A stretch of DNA of 64,000 nt from Persicaria tinctoria (Eukaryota > Streptophyta > Magnoliopsida > Caryophyllales > Polygonaceae): NCBI GenBank assembly GCA_037127255.1, contig JBANSL010000006.1, forward strand, positions 81,075,850 to 81,139,849, given 5' to 3'. Below, piece by piece: positions 42,660 to 53,328 of this stretch. Both the position numbers and the translations under genes were made by a program. The notes below the pieces were generated by a model. It was not told where the DNA came from. It did no database searches and saw only the letters and a program-made list of their open reading frames with translations. Each line of letters opens with the position of its first letter. The stretch's first letter is position 1.

Positions 42660-43414
42660 TGAAAACGCTCGATCTCTCAAGGCCTCCATTTTTAGTGGGA
42701 CCCAGGAATTTACCCAGTGGGACCTTTAATATTCCCAACGGGCTTACCTGATCCGCATCGAAATAATCGACGCGGCCCAACCTGTGCCGCGGGAACAGTC
42801 TACCTATGAATACTGATGTGTTATTCCTTTATCGAGTTTTCCCTGGACAATTCAGGAATCATATTGTTTACCTGTCGTTGTTGATTATCTTGAGGACCAA
42901 CAACAACAGACTCTCAATTTAGGTGGAAAGTTTTACAAAGGGTGAAAAGGTCTATATCCGCGGAGCAATCTAGTGAAAAAAGGCTTCGATCTTCCTGAAA
43001 AGAAGTTTATGGTGGCGCGTTCGACTTCTTCTCTCTATTCTCTCTATTCCACTCTTCTTTCTCAGGCTCACTTGCTTTTGATTCGCTCCATTCCTCTCCT
43101 TTCCTCTCCTTCTTTTACCCCCAAAAAGTCCTCTTCTTTAATGTCATTTCTTCCTTTTATAGGTTTAAGGCGGTCTCCAAATGACATGCCACGTGGGGTT
43201 TGCTACTCAACACGTGTTCTACTCGTGGGGGGTGGGCATGATCGCCACGTGCCCCTCTTTTCTATCCGCAGATGATTCAGTTTAAGTGAGCTTGCCATTT
43301 TTTCCTGTTGGATGTCTATCCGCGGACGGCCATGCTTTTGTCACTTTTTACCAATTGGTTGTGTTTTATTTTACCTTTATGTTTTTACATATGTTTTTAT
43401 TGTTGGTTTAGTTA
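42660..43414 (-). repeat. 5' LTR of Gypsy C
   Basis: Collinear with 16891-17656. Its outer end reads TTTAGTTA where the left copy has TTCAGCCA. The TSD ATGCA follows at 43415. Confidence 0.85.
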
Positions 43415-43599
43415 ATGCACACTGATGGTACGATATATTTATACTATTGGAAAAATATAAATGCATAATTGACTTTACGAAAAAAATTTACTTCCACATG
43501 AATCTCAGAAAAGCAAAAGGAGAAGGCAGGCTCCACAAGCATAGACTGAAGTTATTTCCTGTCAAGTTCATAATCATATAAGTTCAGAGAAATTTATGA

Positions 43600-43717
43600 A
43601 TTTGTCCTAACATGTTCGTAAATTTGTCCTACCATTATTATATATATTTTCTGCTAGGTTCATAATTGTATAAGTTTAGAGAGATTCATGAACACATACT
43701 CCGTATTAGCCTATGTG
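43600..43717 (-). repeat. Right arm of the inverted repeat surrounding Gypsy C
   Basis: Reverse complement of 16151-16265, diverged, ending CCGTATTAGCCTATGTG. Its outer end overlaps the 3' end of the tRNA-like sequence at 43707-43777. Confidence 0.6.
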
Positions 43718-43777
43718 AGAGTCGAACTCACATCTTTGTGTGCAAACACAACGCTCTACCAATTGAGCTAATAGACT
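43707..43777 (-). tRNA. tRNA-like sequence, probably a pseudo-tRNA (UGC-type anticodon)
   Basis: 71 nt on the minus strand fold as a tRNA: 7-bp acceptor stem (AGTCTAT with ATAGGCT, one G-T pair), U8, D arm GCTC/GAGC with AATTGGTA loop, anticodon stem TTGTG/CACAA, T arm GTGAG-TTCGACT-CTCAC, discriminator A. Box A (TAGCTCAATTGG) and box B (GAGTTCGACTC) are good pol III promoters. The anticodon loop has six nucleotides (TTTGCA) instead of seven, so identity is uncertain; TGC (Ala) is the best reading. The variable loop is one base short. Confidence 0.6.
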
Positions 43778-44044
43778 ATTTTCAATGGGTCCTTATGATC
43801 GTCTAGGCATCAAGAAGTGATAATTTCGCAGGAAGCAAAAATAGTGCTTGAATTTGTAATCTTAATTTACAAGTTTTGCAATTGATCAAAAAGAGAGAGT
43901 ATAAATTACGAACTCTCTGCAACTGGTCTCGTGAAACCGTCACCTTGGAGTAGTTCTGTTATAAGAAAAAGGAACAACTACAAAGGATAGGTACAAGATC
44001 ACTTACCCATCGCTGCCACTGTCATCGGACAAACTTTTTGCACT

Positions 44045-44510
44045 TTTTCAGGTATGAAAGGACAGTTGTACACTATTGGTAGGACGGAAATATTATATTG
44101 GTAGGATGGAGAATGTAGCGTTTCGTGGGATGAACGGGTAACTTTTTTCCCGTCCTTTCCGCTTCTCTCCTATTCTGCCTCACTTTTTGAAGAGAATGTT
44201 ATGGTATTTCAGATCCTCCTCTCAAGCTTATATATGTTCTTGGGGACACCCATCAATGCAATCATTGCATTTTTCCCTCATAAATGCTCCCCCCTTTTCC
44301 CCAAAGTAGGAGCCCTGTTTTGGCGCCAAAACTGCATTGACAGCCCACCAAATTAGTTACAGTGAATCCCCTTCAGATTCTCTCCAAAATATCTCCAGGT
44401 ATGGAAAGACAGGTTTAGCCTATTGGTAGGATCAATTCATTCTATTGGTAAGATGGACAGTGTACAGTTTTCTGAAATGAACGGAGGATGCCTTTTGGTG
44501 CCACATGTCA
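44045..44510 (+). repeat. Two direct copies of a TGGTAGGAT-containing unit of about 95 bp
   Basis: Copies at about 44050-44150 and 44398-44495 share CAGGTATG, GACAG, TATTGGTAGGA, ATTCTATTGGTA/TATATTGGTA and GATGGA words in the same order. The same TGGTAGGA word is repeated on the left side (16215-16880), linking both halves of the Pack-MULE-like element. Confidence 0.65.
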
Positions 44511-44690
44511 CTGACAGCTACAGTGTGGCTACAGTGTCCCACCCCTTCACCTGCTACTTCCTCTCCCGGTTGCAATTTTTATTTGCAAAAATTAGCCACT
44601 TTCTACCCCTAGCAAATAAACAAGGCACATGGCTATTTGTACAAAGTTTTTTTTTTGGGTCTAGTTATGCAAAATGGCCTTAAATAATTA

Positions 44691-47600
44691 ACTTATTGAA
44701 GGGATAATTGAAATTTGTATCTTCAGGAGTTGTTCACTTAAAAGTTATTATTATTAGAGCTTCTACTCTTGGATTACCATCCTAGCTTATTTAAAGATGC
44801 ACTCAAAGTGTTTGTTTGACAAGATGTTGATAATTTAGAAAGATTACTTGCATCCACTTAAGTATGAGTGTGAGTTGGTCTTGTTTATTTTAGTGCTTTG
44901 TCACCCTTGGTCCTTGATTTAAAAAAAAAAGGAAAATCATAACGTTTCAACTTTATCCTTAAATTTGAGATTAATTTTGTTCTTTTGAACCTACATATAT
45001 AATAATGATTTTGTTATTCAAACAGATTAAAACTATAAAGGATACCTTTTTTTTTAGTTTTAGAAGCTATAGAGAAACAATAAGTCATTGAACCATTCCG
45101 AAATGGCTCACCAGAAAGGACCGTGGGTAGTATCCATAGGTCCCCGGTTCAAACCCCGGAATGACCGCTCTTTATTTACCTATTCAAGAAACATTAAGTC
45201 ATTGAATTAGAGGTTCAAGAAAATCGAGCATATAAAAGTAACAATTTGAGCAATGCATTCACTTGTTCCTTGAGTTCTAATCTGAACTACTCAAAGTATA
45301 ACTCTCAACTGAGTCAAACAGGACAAACTCATGTCATGTCACATTTGGGATTGTAGTTTCAAGCTATGGGTTGAAAAGCACATATTCCTAAGTCCTAACT
45401 CAAAACCTGAATTTATTTCAGACTAAATCAAAATCACATTTTTAATTTCTTTTTTCTACTCTAATATCAACGTAGATATAAATTTTAAACAGAGGGCATA
45501 GCAGATCAATCTAGCACAAGAAAGCATACTCAGAACAAGCTAGCAGAACACACTTGAACCTTATTTCTGCACGGATAACACCGAAATATCTGAAATTCAA
45601 GTAAAGGAATCCAATAGTTCAATTATGTTGCTGCTTAAGCTCTAGAAACTCTTTTCATTCAAATTGAAGTTACACTAACGCCATGCTTTTCACCACAAAT
45701 ACCTACAAAAAAAAATCAGTACCTCTTATGAATTTTTGATTGAAACAAAGCACTTTTTTTCTCCTTGGTATGACAGCAACAACAACAAAAATTCAGGGTT
45801 TATTTTAGGCCAAATCTTATAAAGCTAGGAAAAAGTAGATAAACAATTGAGAAAGTCGTGGGATTTGAAATCACTCAAAGTAAGATTGGAATATTTTTCT
45901 GAAGATTAAAAAATAATTCATTGACGGGCAATTAAATAATGCAATGTAAAGACTTTGATGATCATCAGAACTAATAATCTAATCAGAAGCTTCCTTTTTT
46001 TTTTTTTTTACCCTTTTTCAGTTTTGACCAGATTTGTTTTGCAAATTACGGAGTACAATATATATAGGTTCCTACTTTTTGTTGTATGTAATATGTATAT
46101 ATATGTGCACAAAAGAAATGTTTAGATGCCCATCATCCCTTTTTTAATTGTAATTATTTAAATTAGCAACATTGCTGAATCTTCACTACTGATCAGTAAC
46201 ATGAAATTATATATACTCTATGAACATGATATTTAAAATATTCATTATAGTGTACGTGGAAATTTGACTGAGAACCAGTTGAAGGTAGAACACAAACACA
46301 TAGTAGTAGATAGCTAGATAATACACACCTGTGTCACCATGTGCAGTGTGTACTGCCAGTCCGCCAATGCAGTAACGAACTTCGAGATCAATAGATATGA
46401 TGTCAAGGCGATACTGGAAAGCAGCTCCTTATTGATAGGTGGGGCCGAGAAGCGGATGAAAGACGTAGATGAGCTCACATGATCAGATAGACAAAGGTCA
46501 GTAGCAGAAAACTCATCGGCCTACATTTATCTAAAAAAAGAGGATAAGTTTATGAGGTTTGAGGCGCCTGAGATGATAATCTTATTGCTTTAATTTTGAT
46601 TGGTAACAAATGAATCAGTACTTGAGAGCTTAATATTCAAAGGTACGTAGAAACTAAGCTTATCCTTATTCGGTAAATCACTTCTATTGAATATATTTAG
46701 GGAAAAGGTATATTTTTACCTTGCCCACTCAATGACTACAAAACCCAATGATGAACAAACATCAGTTGTTGTCCAAAAAAATTAAGAAAGAATAACATTT
46801 CAAAGTGTACAAAGTATAATAAGCAAAATCTCTGAATTGTCAATAGCCGTTGGTGCAATGCCTAACCAACAAATCTTTTAGTCTATAAAACGAAGCTATT
46901 AAAGTTGATGTCAAATTTTAGTAGAATATCTACCTAACAAATCTGAATTATATTGAATATACAATTAAAATCAATATACAAGCCAAGCTAATTACTTCCT
47001 AATGTAAGAAATTAATAAATTATATTTGTGTAACCTTATTGTAGTTATTCTAACATCAATTGCAGTATTTTTCATTCACTATTTCAGTAAGATTTTGAAG
47101 TTCCCACCAGTTATTGCTCTTTTCCTCCCCTTACCCTTCTTTTATCGTTTCCTATGGACACTTTCTAATCTCAATTTATTCTTGTTCAATGAATTCATTT
47201 TTAATGTTTCCAAACTTGATATTTGAACCGAGTCATGTATTATTATTACGACAACTCCTAATTAGACTGAACCGAATTCATATATATGCACTTGCACTTG
47301 CACTTGCCAAGATTGATCTTGATAGTAGACTGTTTAATTCACAGCTTGTGGGTTTTGGATTGAACAAACAGGTTTAAAAAAATGAAAAGGGAGGGAGGAG
47401 CCAAACATACCCGTGTAGAGTGGCTGAGGTGCTAGCAGCCCTCGGAATCGCGGCGACACCGGCCAGGAAATGCCCCCTTCAGTCCCCATTCGGACTTCCC
47501 CGAGTCCGGGGTTCTGCTTACCCAAATCAATGGTTTGGTTTACCCGAACCGCAGGCCAAAAAATTACTCAATTGTAAACCTAGAAATTGCAAATTGTAAA

Positions 47601-47862
47601 AAAAAAAAAATCAGTCAAACAATTGAACGCTCCATTGTAAAAAAAAAAAACTCACGAGGCTTTCGGTGAGCACTGAGCGTTTGTGCGGGCGGCGTTAGGC
47701 CTCGATCTGAGCCTCCTCCAACCTTTGGCATTCAAAGCACCCTATTTCTACTTTGGCTTGAGGCAGCTTCTCTTCCCAAGATGTTGATTTGGAGTCGTTG
47801 TGATTGTCAGCGTGGTCATGTTGATTGGCATTCAAAACATAATAATATAATATAATATAATA
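44691..47862. other. AT-rich intergenic sequence, no gene identified
   Basis: Mostly AT-rich with homopolymer runs. A SINE-like piece lies at 45102-45170. The minus strand of about 46336-46485 is GC-richer, with about 49 stop-free codons in one frame and a CAG/GT junction at its end, so it could be an exon relic; no family recognised. Two more GC-rich patches (47389-47540 and 47690-47800) look like captured coding pieces but cannot be named. Confidence 0.35.
45102..45170 (+). mobile_element. tRNA-derived SINE-like fragment
   Basis: It has a good pol III box B (GGTTCAAACCC) within a short paired arm and a weak box A-like ATGGCTCACCAGAAAGG about 35 bp upstream, followed by AT-rich sequence. 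No tRNA fold. It may be the head of a plant SINE. Confidence 0.4.
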
Positions 47863-48097
47863 CTCCATCCGATCCAAAAAGATTGTCGTTTGACTTTTTA
47901 ACGCGTATTTTAAGGAGATAAAAACTATATAAAATATCAACTTTTTTAAAATTATTTTTTTACAACTTAATATTTGTTGATAATAAGTATTAGATTATAA
48001 AATAATAATAATAAAAAAGTTAATATATTATATAGTTTTTAGCTCCTTAAAATACGTGTTAAAAAGTCAAACGACATCCTTTTTGGATCGGAGGTAG
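47863..48097. mobile_element. Stowaway-like MITE (Tc1/mariner type)
   Basis: The ends are inverted repeats of about 55 bp, starting CTCCATCCGATCC on the left and CTACCTCCGATCC on the right read inward. They are flanked by TA at 47861-47862 and 48098-48099. The interior is AT-rich without coding capacity. Confidence 0.8.
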
Positions 48098-48153
48098 TAT
48101 ATTAAATAATATAAGTATTTATAATAATAATATAAGTATAAATATAACATAAT

Positions 48154-48160
<7 letters not shown>

Positions 48161-48200
<40 letters not shown>
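48161..48200 (+). repeat. AAT microsatellite
   Basis: About thirteen tandem AAT triplets. Confidence 0.95.
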
Positions 48201-48202
<2 letters not shown>

Positions 48203-48529
48203 TAAGTAGAAATTGGGAATGAACCATTCCCTACCTTTTGAGGAGGAATGAAATGAGCCATGAAAAGGGTAATGGTTGATTACCGGTAATCATTCTGATT
48301 ACCAATTTTTAACCTACCAAACAAGAAAAGTGGGAATCATCCATTCCCATTACCCTTTTTGATTACCAGTAATGCATACCAAACAAGCCCTAAGAGTTGT
48401 AAATGAAGATCTAGTGCAGTTCCTAAAACCATGTTTAGGTTTTAATCATTGAAATAAATTGACGAATATATGGCAAAAAAAAATTTCCTAAAGTCAAAAA
48501 TAATATGACACCATCTATGGTCATAAAAA

Positions 48530-49300
48530 AATGAATAAATGTGCAAAATAGACAATTTTTTTGGACAAATTAGTGAATTGTCCACAGTTTTGGACAAATT
48601 AGCAAAATGTCTCATATATATACTAATCTTTCTTCCTAATTCAACCAGATCTCTCAAATTGGAAAACTGTCTCCTCCGATCGCTCAAGAACTTGAACTGG
48701 AATCAGGGATCTTCCATCTTCCTCCATCTCCGGCACTGCTCACCTCCTCGTTGCTCCGCCATATATATATCGAAGGCGATGGAGGTCTCGATCTCTCCGG
48801 CGCCGGATTGGAGGTCTCGATCTCGATCTCCATCTATGGCGGCGAAGACCAGATCTCGATCTATGGAGGCGAAGACCAGATCTCGATCTATGGCGCCAGA
48901 TTGGAGGTCTCGATCTCGGTCTATGGCGGCGAGATCTCGATCTCGATCGATCTATAGAGGAGAGATCAAGCGAGATTGAGGGAGCGTGGTGCCAGAGCCG
49001 CTGTCTGGTGGCGATATCGGGGGAGCGAGCGAGCGAGGGAGGGAGGGAGGGAGGGAGCGAGCAAGCGCTGGAGGCCGAAACGTGGCGCCGGAGCCGCTGT
49101 CTGGTGGCGAGATCAAGGGATCGAGCGAGCGATGATGTTTGATCCATAATCTATATTTTTCTGGTGGCGAGTTCGGATTTGTCTGGTTGAGGATGATGAT
49201 TTTGTTAGATTACAAAATGACCCCGAAAATATGGAAATTCCAAAAAAATCTATATTTTATTACAAAAATCACTCTATAAATATGAGAAATTAAAAAAACT
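48530..49300 (+). repeat. GC-rich block with GATCTCGATCT minisatellite and GGGA run
   Basis: At 48780-48960 the word GATCTCGATCT recurs within units of about 27 bp (with ATGGCGGCGAAGACCA). The frame on either strand gives low-complexity serine/arginine peptides, so I do not call a gene. At 49020-49065 GAGCGAGC/GGGA repeats form a purine run. The two GAGCCGCTGTCTGGTGGCGA copies near 48990 and 49088 show a 98-bp duplication. The left flank (GTGCAAAATAGACAATTTTTTTGG at 48540) resembles MULE terminal sequence, so this may be another small MULE. Confidence 0.5.
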
Positions 49301-49365
49301 ATCTATATTTTATTATTTGATCCATAATCTATATTTTTATTTGTATTTTTGAACAACAAAATGTT

Positions 49366-50130
49366 ATATTTGCACAATAAATGACTATATTTGCACATCG
49401 TACTCTTATATTTGCATGAAAAAATGTAATAAAAAAAAACTAGACTTGGGTCATATTTGCACAACTGACGGTTATATTTGCACAACGTATATTTGCACCA
49501 AAAAATGTTAAAAGAAAATATAAAAAAAAAAACAAGACTGGAGTCATATTTGCACAACTTACGGTTGTATTTGCACAACGTACTCTTATATTTGCACGAC
49601 AAAATGATAAAAAAAAAAAACAAACTAGACTTGGGTCATATTTGCACAACTTACGGGTATATTTGCACATCGTACTCTTATATTTGCACGACAAAATATT
49701 AAGAAAAATAAATAATGAAAAAATTGAAAAAAAAGCTAGACTTGGGTCATATTTGCACAACTTACGATTATATTTACACAATATACTCTTATATTTGCAC
49801 GACAAAATGCTAAAAAAAAAAATTGGACTTGGGTCATATTTGCACAACTTACGGTTATATTTGCACATCGTACTCTTATATTTGCACAACAAAACGTAAA
49901 AAAACAAAAACTAGATTTGGGCCATATTTGAACAACTTACAGTTATATTTGCACATCGTACTCTTATATTTGCACAACGTACTCTTATATTTTGCACGGC
50001 AAAAAAAAAACAACTGGTCTTGGGTTATATTTGCACAACTTACAATTAAATTTGCACAACGTACTCTTATATTTGCACATCATACTCATATTTTTGCCCA
50101 CCAATAGATTATATTTGCACAACAATTGAG
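49366..50130 (+). repeat. Minisatellite with TTGCACAAC core, about 100-bp unit
   Basis: Seven or so imperfect units read TTGGGTCATATTTGCACAAC, TTACGGTTATATTTGCACA, CGTACTCTTATATTTGCAC, then an A-rich spacer. Each unit contains three TTTGCACRA words. Open frames across it give repetitive C-K-Y peptides and are by-products. Confidence 0.9.
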
Positions 50131-50470
50131 ACTTGTGAAATTGTGCTCAAGATGATCTTATTTTTTCTCAATATTATTTTATAGTTGCTCAATAGATTAT
50201 TGCACAACATGATCTTATTTTTGTTCATAAATAAACTATAATTGCACAACATGGGGGGATTGGTGGAAATTTGCTCAACATGCTCTTATTTTTGTTCAAC
50301 AATATATTATATTTGCACAACTATTGAGACTTGTGAAATTATGCTCAACATGATCTTATTTTTTCTTAATATTATATTATAGTTGCTTAATAGATTATTG
50401 CACAACATTGTCTTATTTTTGCTCATCAATAGACTATAATTGCACAACAATAGAATATATTTGGTTGAGT
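50100..50470 (+). repeat. Second TTGCACAAC-type array
   Basis: Different spacer, same core: units with TTGCACAACA, TGATCTTATTTTT, TCAACAATAGATTATA and TTGAGACTTGTGAAATT. A further block of the same type lies at 51060-51290. Confidence 0.85.
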
Positions 50471-51059
50471 CAATATATTAAATTCTAAAATTCACACCAA
50501 ATAAAGGTTGTAAAAAGATTTATATCTCTAAATTCTAAAACACGAAAGTTCCAATCTTTTCAAGAAAGATCTACTGCAAATCATGTAAAGTCATACCTAA
50601 TTTCTATTATATTGGCAAAGTGGTTACAATAATTGATTACCCCCAAACCTAGCTAAATAGCTAGAGATTCAAAGTCACTTTAGCTTCACCATTTGGAGTT
50701 TGGACCCATTTCGTTGAATTTCTCCCCTTCTAGTACCAAGTCAGGTCAAACATCCAACCTTCTAAACTCAAACCCCCAAAAAAGCCATATCAAGTGAAAT
50801 AAATCCTCTTTGTCTGTAGTGCTTGGTGGATCTGCAAGCAATTTATATTCTTATACACAAATTGTGTGGATGGTACACCGGTTAGTCTCACTTGAGGGCT
50901 TGCACTGCTTCCCTTTGAGTTGAAAAAACAGTAGCCATTGAAGCGCGCAATCAATTTGCCAAATTCAATATGAGAACTGAAGGAAGAGGAGAATGCTGCA
51001 CTTAACTACAGTTGAAATAATATGAGAACCGGATATCAGACTACGAACTGAAAATGAAA
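50471..51059. other. Unique sequence between TTGCACAAC arrays
   Basis: No gene, RNA or repeat recognised. It is the central part of the region bounded by the oppositely oriented arrays. Confidence 0.4.
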
Positions 51060-51429
51060 TCAATGGACTATGATTGCACAACATGGGGGGTTGGTGGAAA
51101 TTTGCTCAACATGATCTTATTTTTGCCCAACAATAGATTATATTTGCACAACAATTGAGACTTGTGAATTTGTACTCAACATAATCTTATTTTTTCTCAA
51201 TATTATTTTATAATTTCTCAATAGATTATTGCACAATATGTTCTTATTTTTGCTCATCAATAGACTATAATTGCACAACATGTGGATTGGTAGAATTATG
51301 GGTTGTCATGGATTTTGTGCTGACAGAAAGTGTTGTGCTGACTTAATCTCAATATCTCATTGCAAATTTGTAACTATGTTGCTCACTGCAACTTTACTTG
51401 ACAAAGCTGCTTATGTTGTTGAACTTGAT

Positions 51430-51800
51430 TATGTTTAAGGTGCGGGCGTGCAACTTTAAGGTGCAGTCGTGCAACTTTTAAGGTGGAGTCGTGCAACTTT
51501 AAGGTGCACTCGTGCACCTTTAACGTGCAGTCGTGCAACTATAATTAAGGGTTGTGTCAGCATCTTTTCAGAAATTAAGGGTTGTTTCAGTGGTGCTCGC
51601 AATTTTAGTGCTGACAGAGTTGTGCAACTCTAAACAACAGTTGTGCAACTCTAAAATACAGTTGTGCAACTCTAAACTACAGTTGTGCAATTGTAAAATT
51701 ATGAATTCGTTAATGGTATTAAATATGACAAGATGAATAATTACAGTTGTGCAATTGTAAAGTGCAGTTGTGCAAATGTAAAGTGCAGTAAATTTTAGAA
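51430..51800 (+). repeat. Array of GTTGTGCAAC/GTGCAACTTTAAGGTGC units (inverse orientation)
   Basis: Short units of about 20-30 bp repeat GTGCAGTCGTGCAACTTTAAG and then CAGTTGTGCAACTCTAAA. GTTGTGCAA is the reverse complement of the TTGCACAAC core at 49366-50470, so the two sides form subterminal repeats in opposite orientation. Confidence 0.85.
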
Positions 51801-52765
51801 CTTATATGTGCAATTTAGAACTTAAATATGCAATTTTTTTCGTGTCAACACTTTTTAATCATAGTAGACCGGACTATACCATGCTATATAAAAATATAGA
51901 ACGGATCCTAATCCTCCAATAATGATTAAAATATTAAAGATTTTGAAAATTCGTAAGTAATATTGATTCTTTAGTTAAAAATAATGCATACAGTCATAGG
52001 TGAGCACAGTTAAAAATAATGCATACAAGCCATATTGCACCTCTCATTTGAATAGGTGAGCACAGGTTTCACTAACTTAAGCAACCATCACAAAATAATG
52101 CATACAGTCATAGGTGGTGGACATGTTCGCACCACTTGAATTCCTTCTACAGAACAAGAAGCACAAAATAACATATAAAAACAGTGGGGCATTACCCCAT
52201 CACCTGCTGCTACTCCTAAAACTAAATGACTGTTACAATAGGAGGCCGGGGGAGCATTTTAAGAGGTAGCTAAAACCAGAAAGTACGGAACTTTGATTTC
52301 CATCATTTTAAAAGGTCTACCTTCATGCACTAAAAATGCCATTTGGTTAGATTGCGAATATACTCGCATAAACCAAAGTGGTTTGAATGCAATGGAAACT
52401 ACAGTTCATGAGCAAAACATGGAGCATATGGAAGAACAAAAGTTGTGATGGATGTGTATCTCAAAATAGATTAATCACCAAATCCAGGAGCAATCAACTA
52501 TCAAAACAATTATCCCAAGTACAAAATTCAAACACAACTGACCATAAATCATACGTTGGGAATCCAGGCAAAAATACATGATTGTGCTAAAACAAAGGAG
52601 CAAAGGTAAGTAGAAGACCTTCATAAAGTCACCAGGAAATCCATGACAGAAAACTGATCATTTCCTGTGAAACATGGCAACTGAATGCATTGCAGTAGAT
52701 ATCACATGTAGTTGAGTAGTACGGTTTTGAATCGGTGAACGCGGCTCAGTTAACATTCCCAGTTC
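51801..52765. other. AT-rich sequence with short direct repeats
   Basis: The word AATAATGCATACAGTCATAGGTG occurs near 51982 and 52095, with a partial copy near 52017. No gene is recognised; the sequence next to 52765 could be the captured 3' UTR of the TCP-1 epsilon fragment. Confidence 0.4.
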
Positions 52766-52857
52766 GTCAATACTCCGAAGGGCTAATGACGTCGTCAATC
52801 TTCAAAATCATCTTCACAACTTGGGTTGCCAGCTGCACCTGCTGCTGCTTCCCAAAC
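52766..52857 (-). pseudogene. Captured last exon of a TCP-1 epsilon (CCT5) chaperonin gene
   Basis: The minus strand encodes [28 protein letters not shown] followed by TGA at 52766-52768, in two pieces [13 protein letters not shown] and [15 protein letters not shown]. This is the C-terminal tail of the plant CCT epsilon subunit, part of the cytosolic chaperonin that folds actin and tubulin. Only about 30 residues of a protein of more than 500 are present. It lies 150 bp from a GST fragment and in the same orientation. Confidence 0.75.
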
Positions 52858-53008
52858 AAGTGATAAACATAACAACTCTAAAATTAGTATTAAATTCTAC
52901 ACAAATTCATTATGTAGCATACTATGATGCATCGTCTTTCTAAAAACATGTTTTTTCTTCGGTCTTGCAATTTTTCATTGCAGTTTTAAATGTATGAGAT
53001 CAGCTTAC

Positions 53009-53115
53009 CTGCAACTGCATGATCTCGCACGCAAGGCTGAGGTCGGCTATGGATGGCTGGTCATTCCCAAGCAAGAACTTGCCGCTTTCTTAAAGCCAGA
53101 CGGTGTCGATGAAAG
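53009..53115 (-). pseudogene. Captured exon of a theta-class glutathione S-transferase gene
   Basis: The minus strand encodes GKFLLGNDQPSIADLSLA then CEIMQLQ, followed exactly by a GTAAGC splice donor at 53008-53003. The N/QPSIADLSL...CExMQL motif belongs to the C-terminal helical domain of theta-class GSTs. A TAA interrupts the frame just upstream (after IDTVWL). It is one exon piece only, between the CCT5 and DUF620 fragments. Confidence 0.75.
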
Positions 53116-53328
53116 TGATACATTGAGTGGCTATTTATGTGAATTCATCAGGCCCCTCCACTGAACTTTATAAAGACATCTCCAATGATGATACATATCT
53201 ATGCCACAGTTTACACATTACACCTCTTGAATATAAAGATACTCCATTTGCTTAAGTTGAGAAAAGAATAGCAGCACCAGATAAACATGGGAATTCTTAA
53301 GAAAGCAACATAACATACCTTCTCATCA

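Larger units (their letters stand above)
16891..43414 (-). mobile_element. Gypsy element C, Tat lineage, containing elements B and A
   Basis: LTRs at 16891-17656 and 42660-43414 face minus, with a target duplication ATGCA at 16886-16890 and 43415-43419. On the minus strand the order is LTR, primer site, short gag remnant with protease, reverse transcriptase, RNase H plus a second archaeal-type RNase H, integrase, then an antisense ORF before the 3' LTR. Dual RNase H and an antisense ORF downstream of pol are features of Tat elements such as Retand and Grande. C is interrupted by element B in the reverse transcriptase/RNase H interval. Confidence 0.85.
14891..44680. mobile_element. Pack-MULE-like element, split by nested retrotransposons
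   Basis: The outer segments (14891-16890 and 43420-44680) end in diverged inverted repeats. Shared words in order are CCATTTT, a G(G/A)CCCAAAAA block, ATAxCCATGT, then TTTTTGCAAATAAAAA and ACCGGG-like sequence. Flanks are near-identical 10-mers, TAAATAATGA at 14881-14890 and TAAATAATTA at 44681-44690 (9 of 10). A 9-10 bp duplication with long diverged TIRs and captured host exons fits a Pack-MULE. Without the nested Gypsy the element would be about 3.3 kb. TIR similarity is moderate, so this is a supported inference. Confidence 0.55.

Noticed and set aside
46336..46485. Exon of a host gene on the minus strand
   Set aside because: Stop-free stretch with a CAG/GT end but no family recognised and two competing frames; kept only as a note in the gap description.
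48740..49147. SR-protein-like serine/arginine frame
   Set aside because: Low-complexity translation of the GATCTCGATCT minisatellite; all frames across it are similarly open.
49303..49907. Cysteine-lysine-tyrosine repeat peptides
   Set aside because: By-products of the TTGCACAAC minisatellite on the opposite strand; no start context or domain.
49366..50130. Possible CRISPR-like array of regular repeats
   Set aside because: Units are contiguous and diverged, spacers are not unique, and the context is a plant genome.
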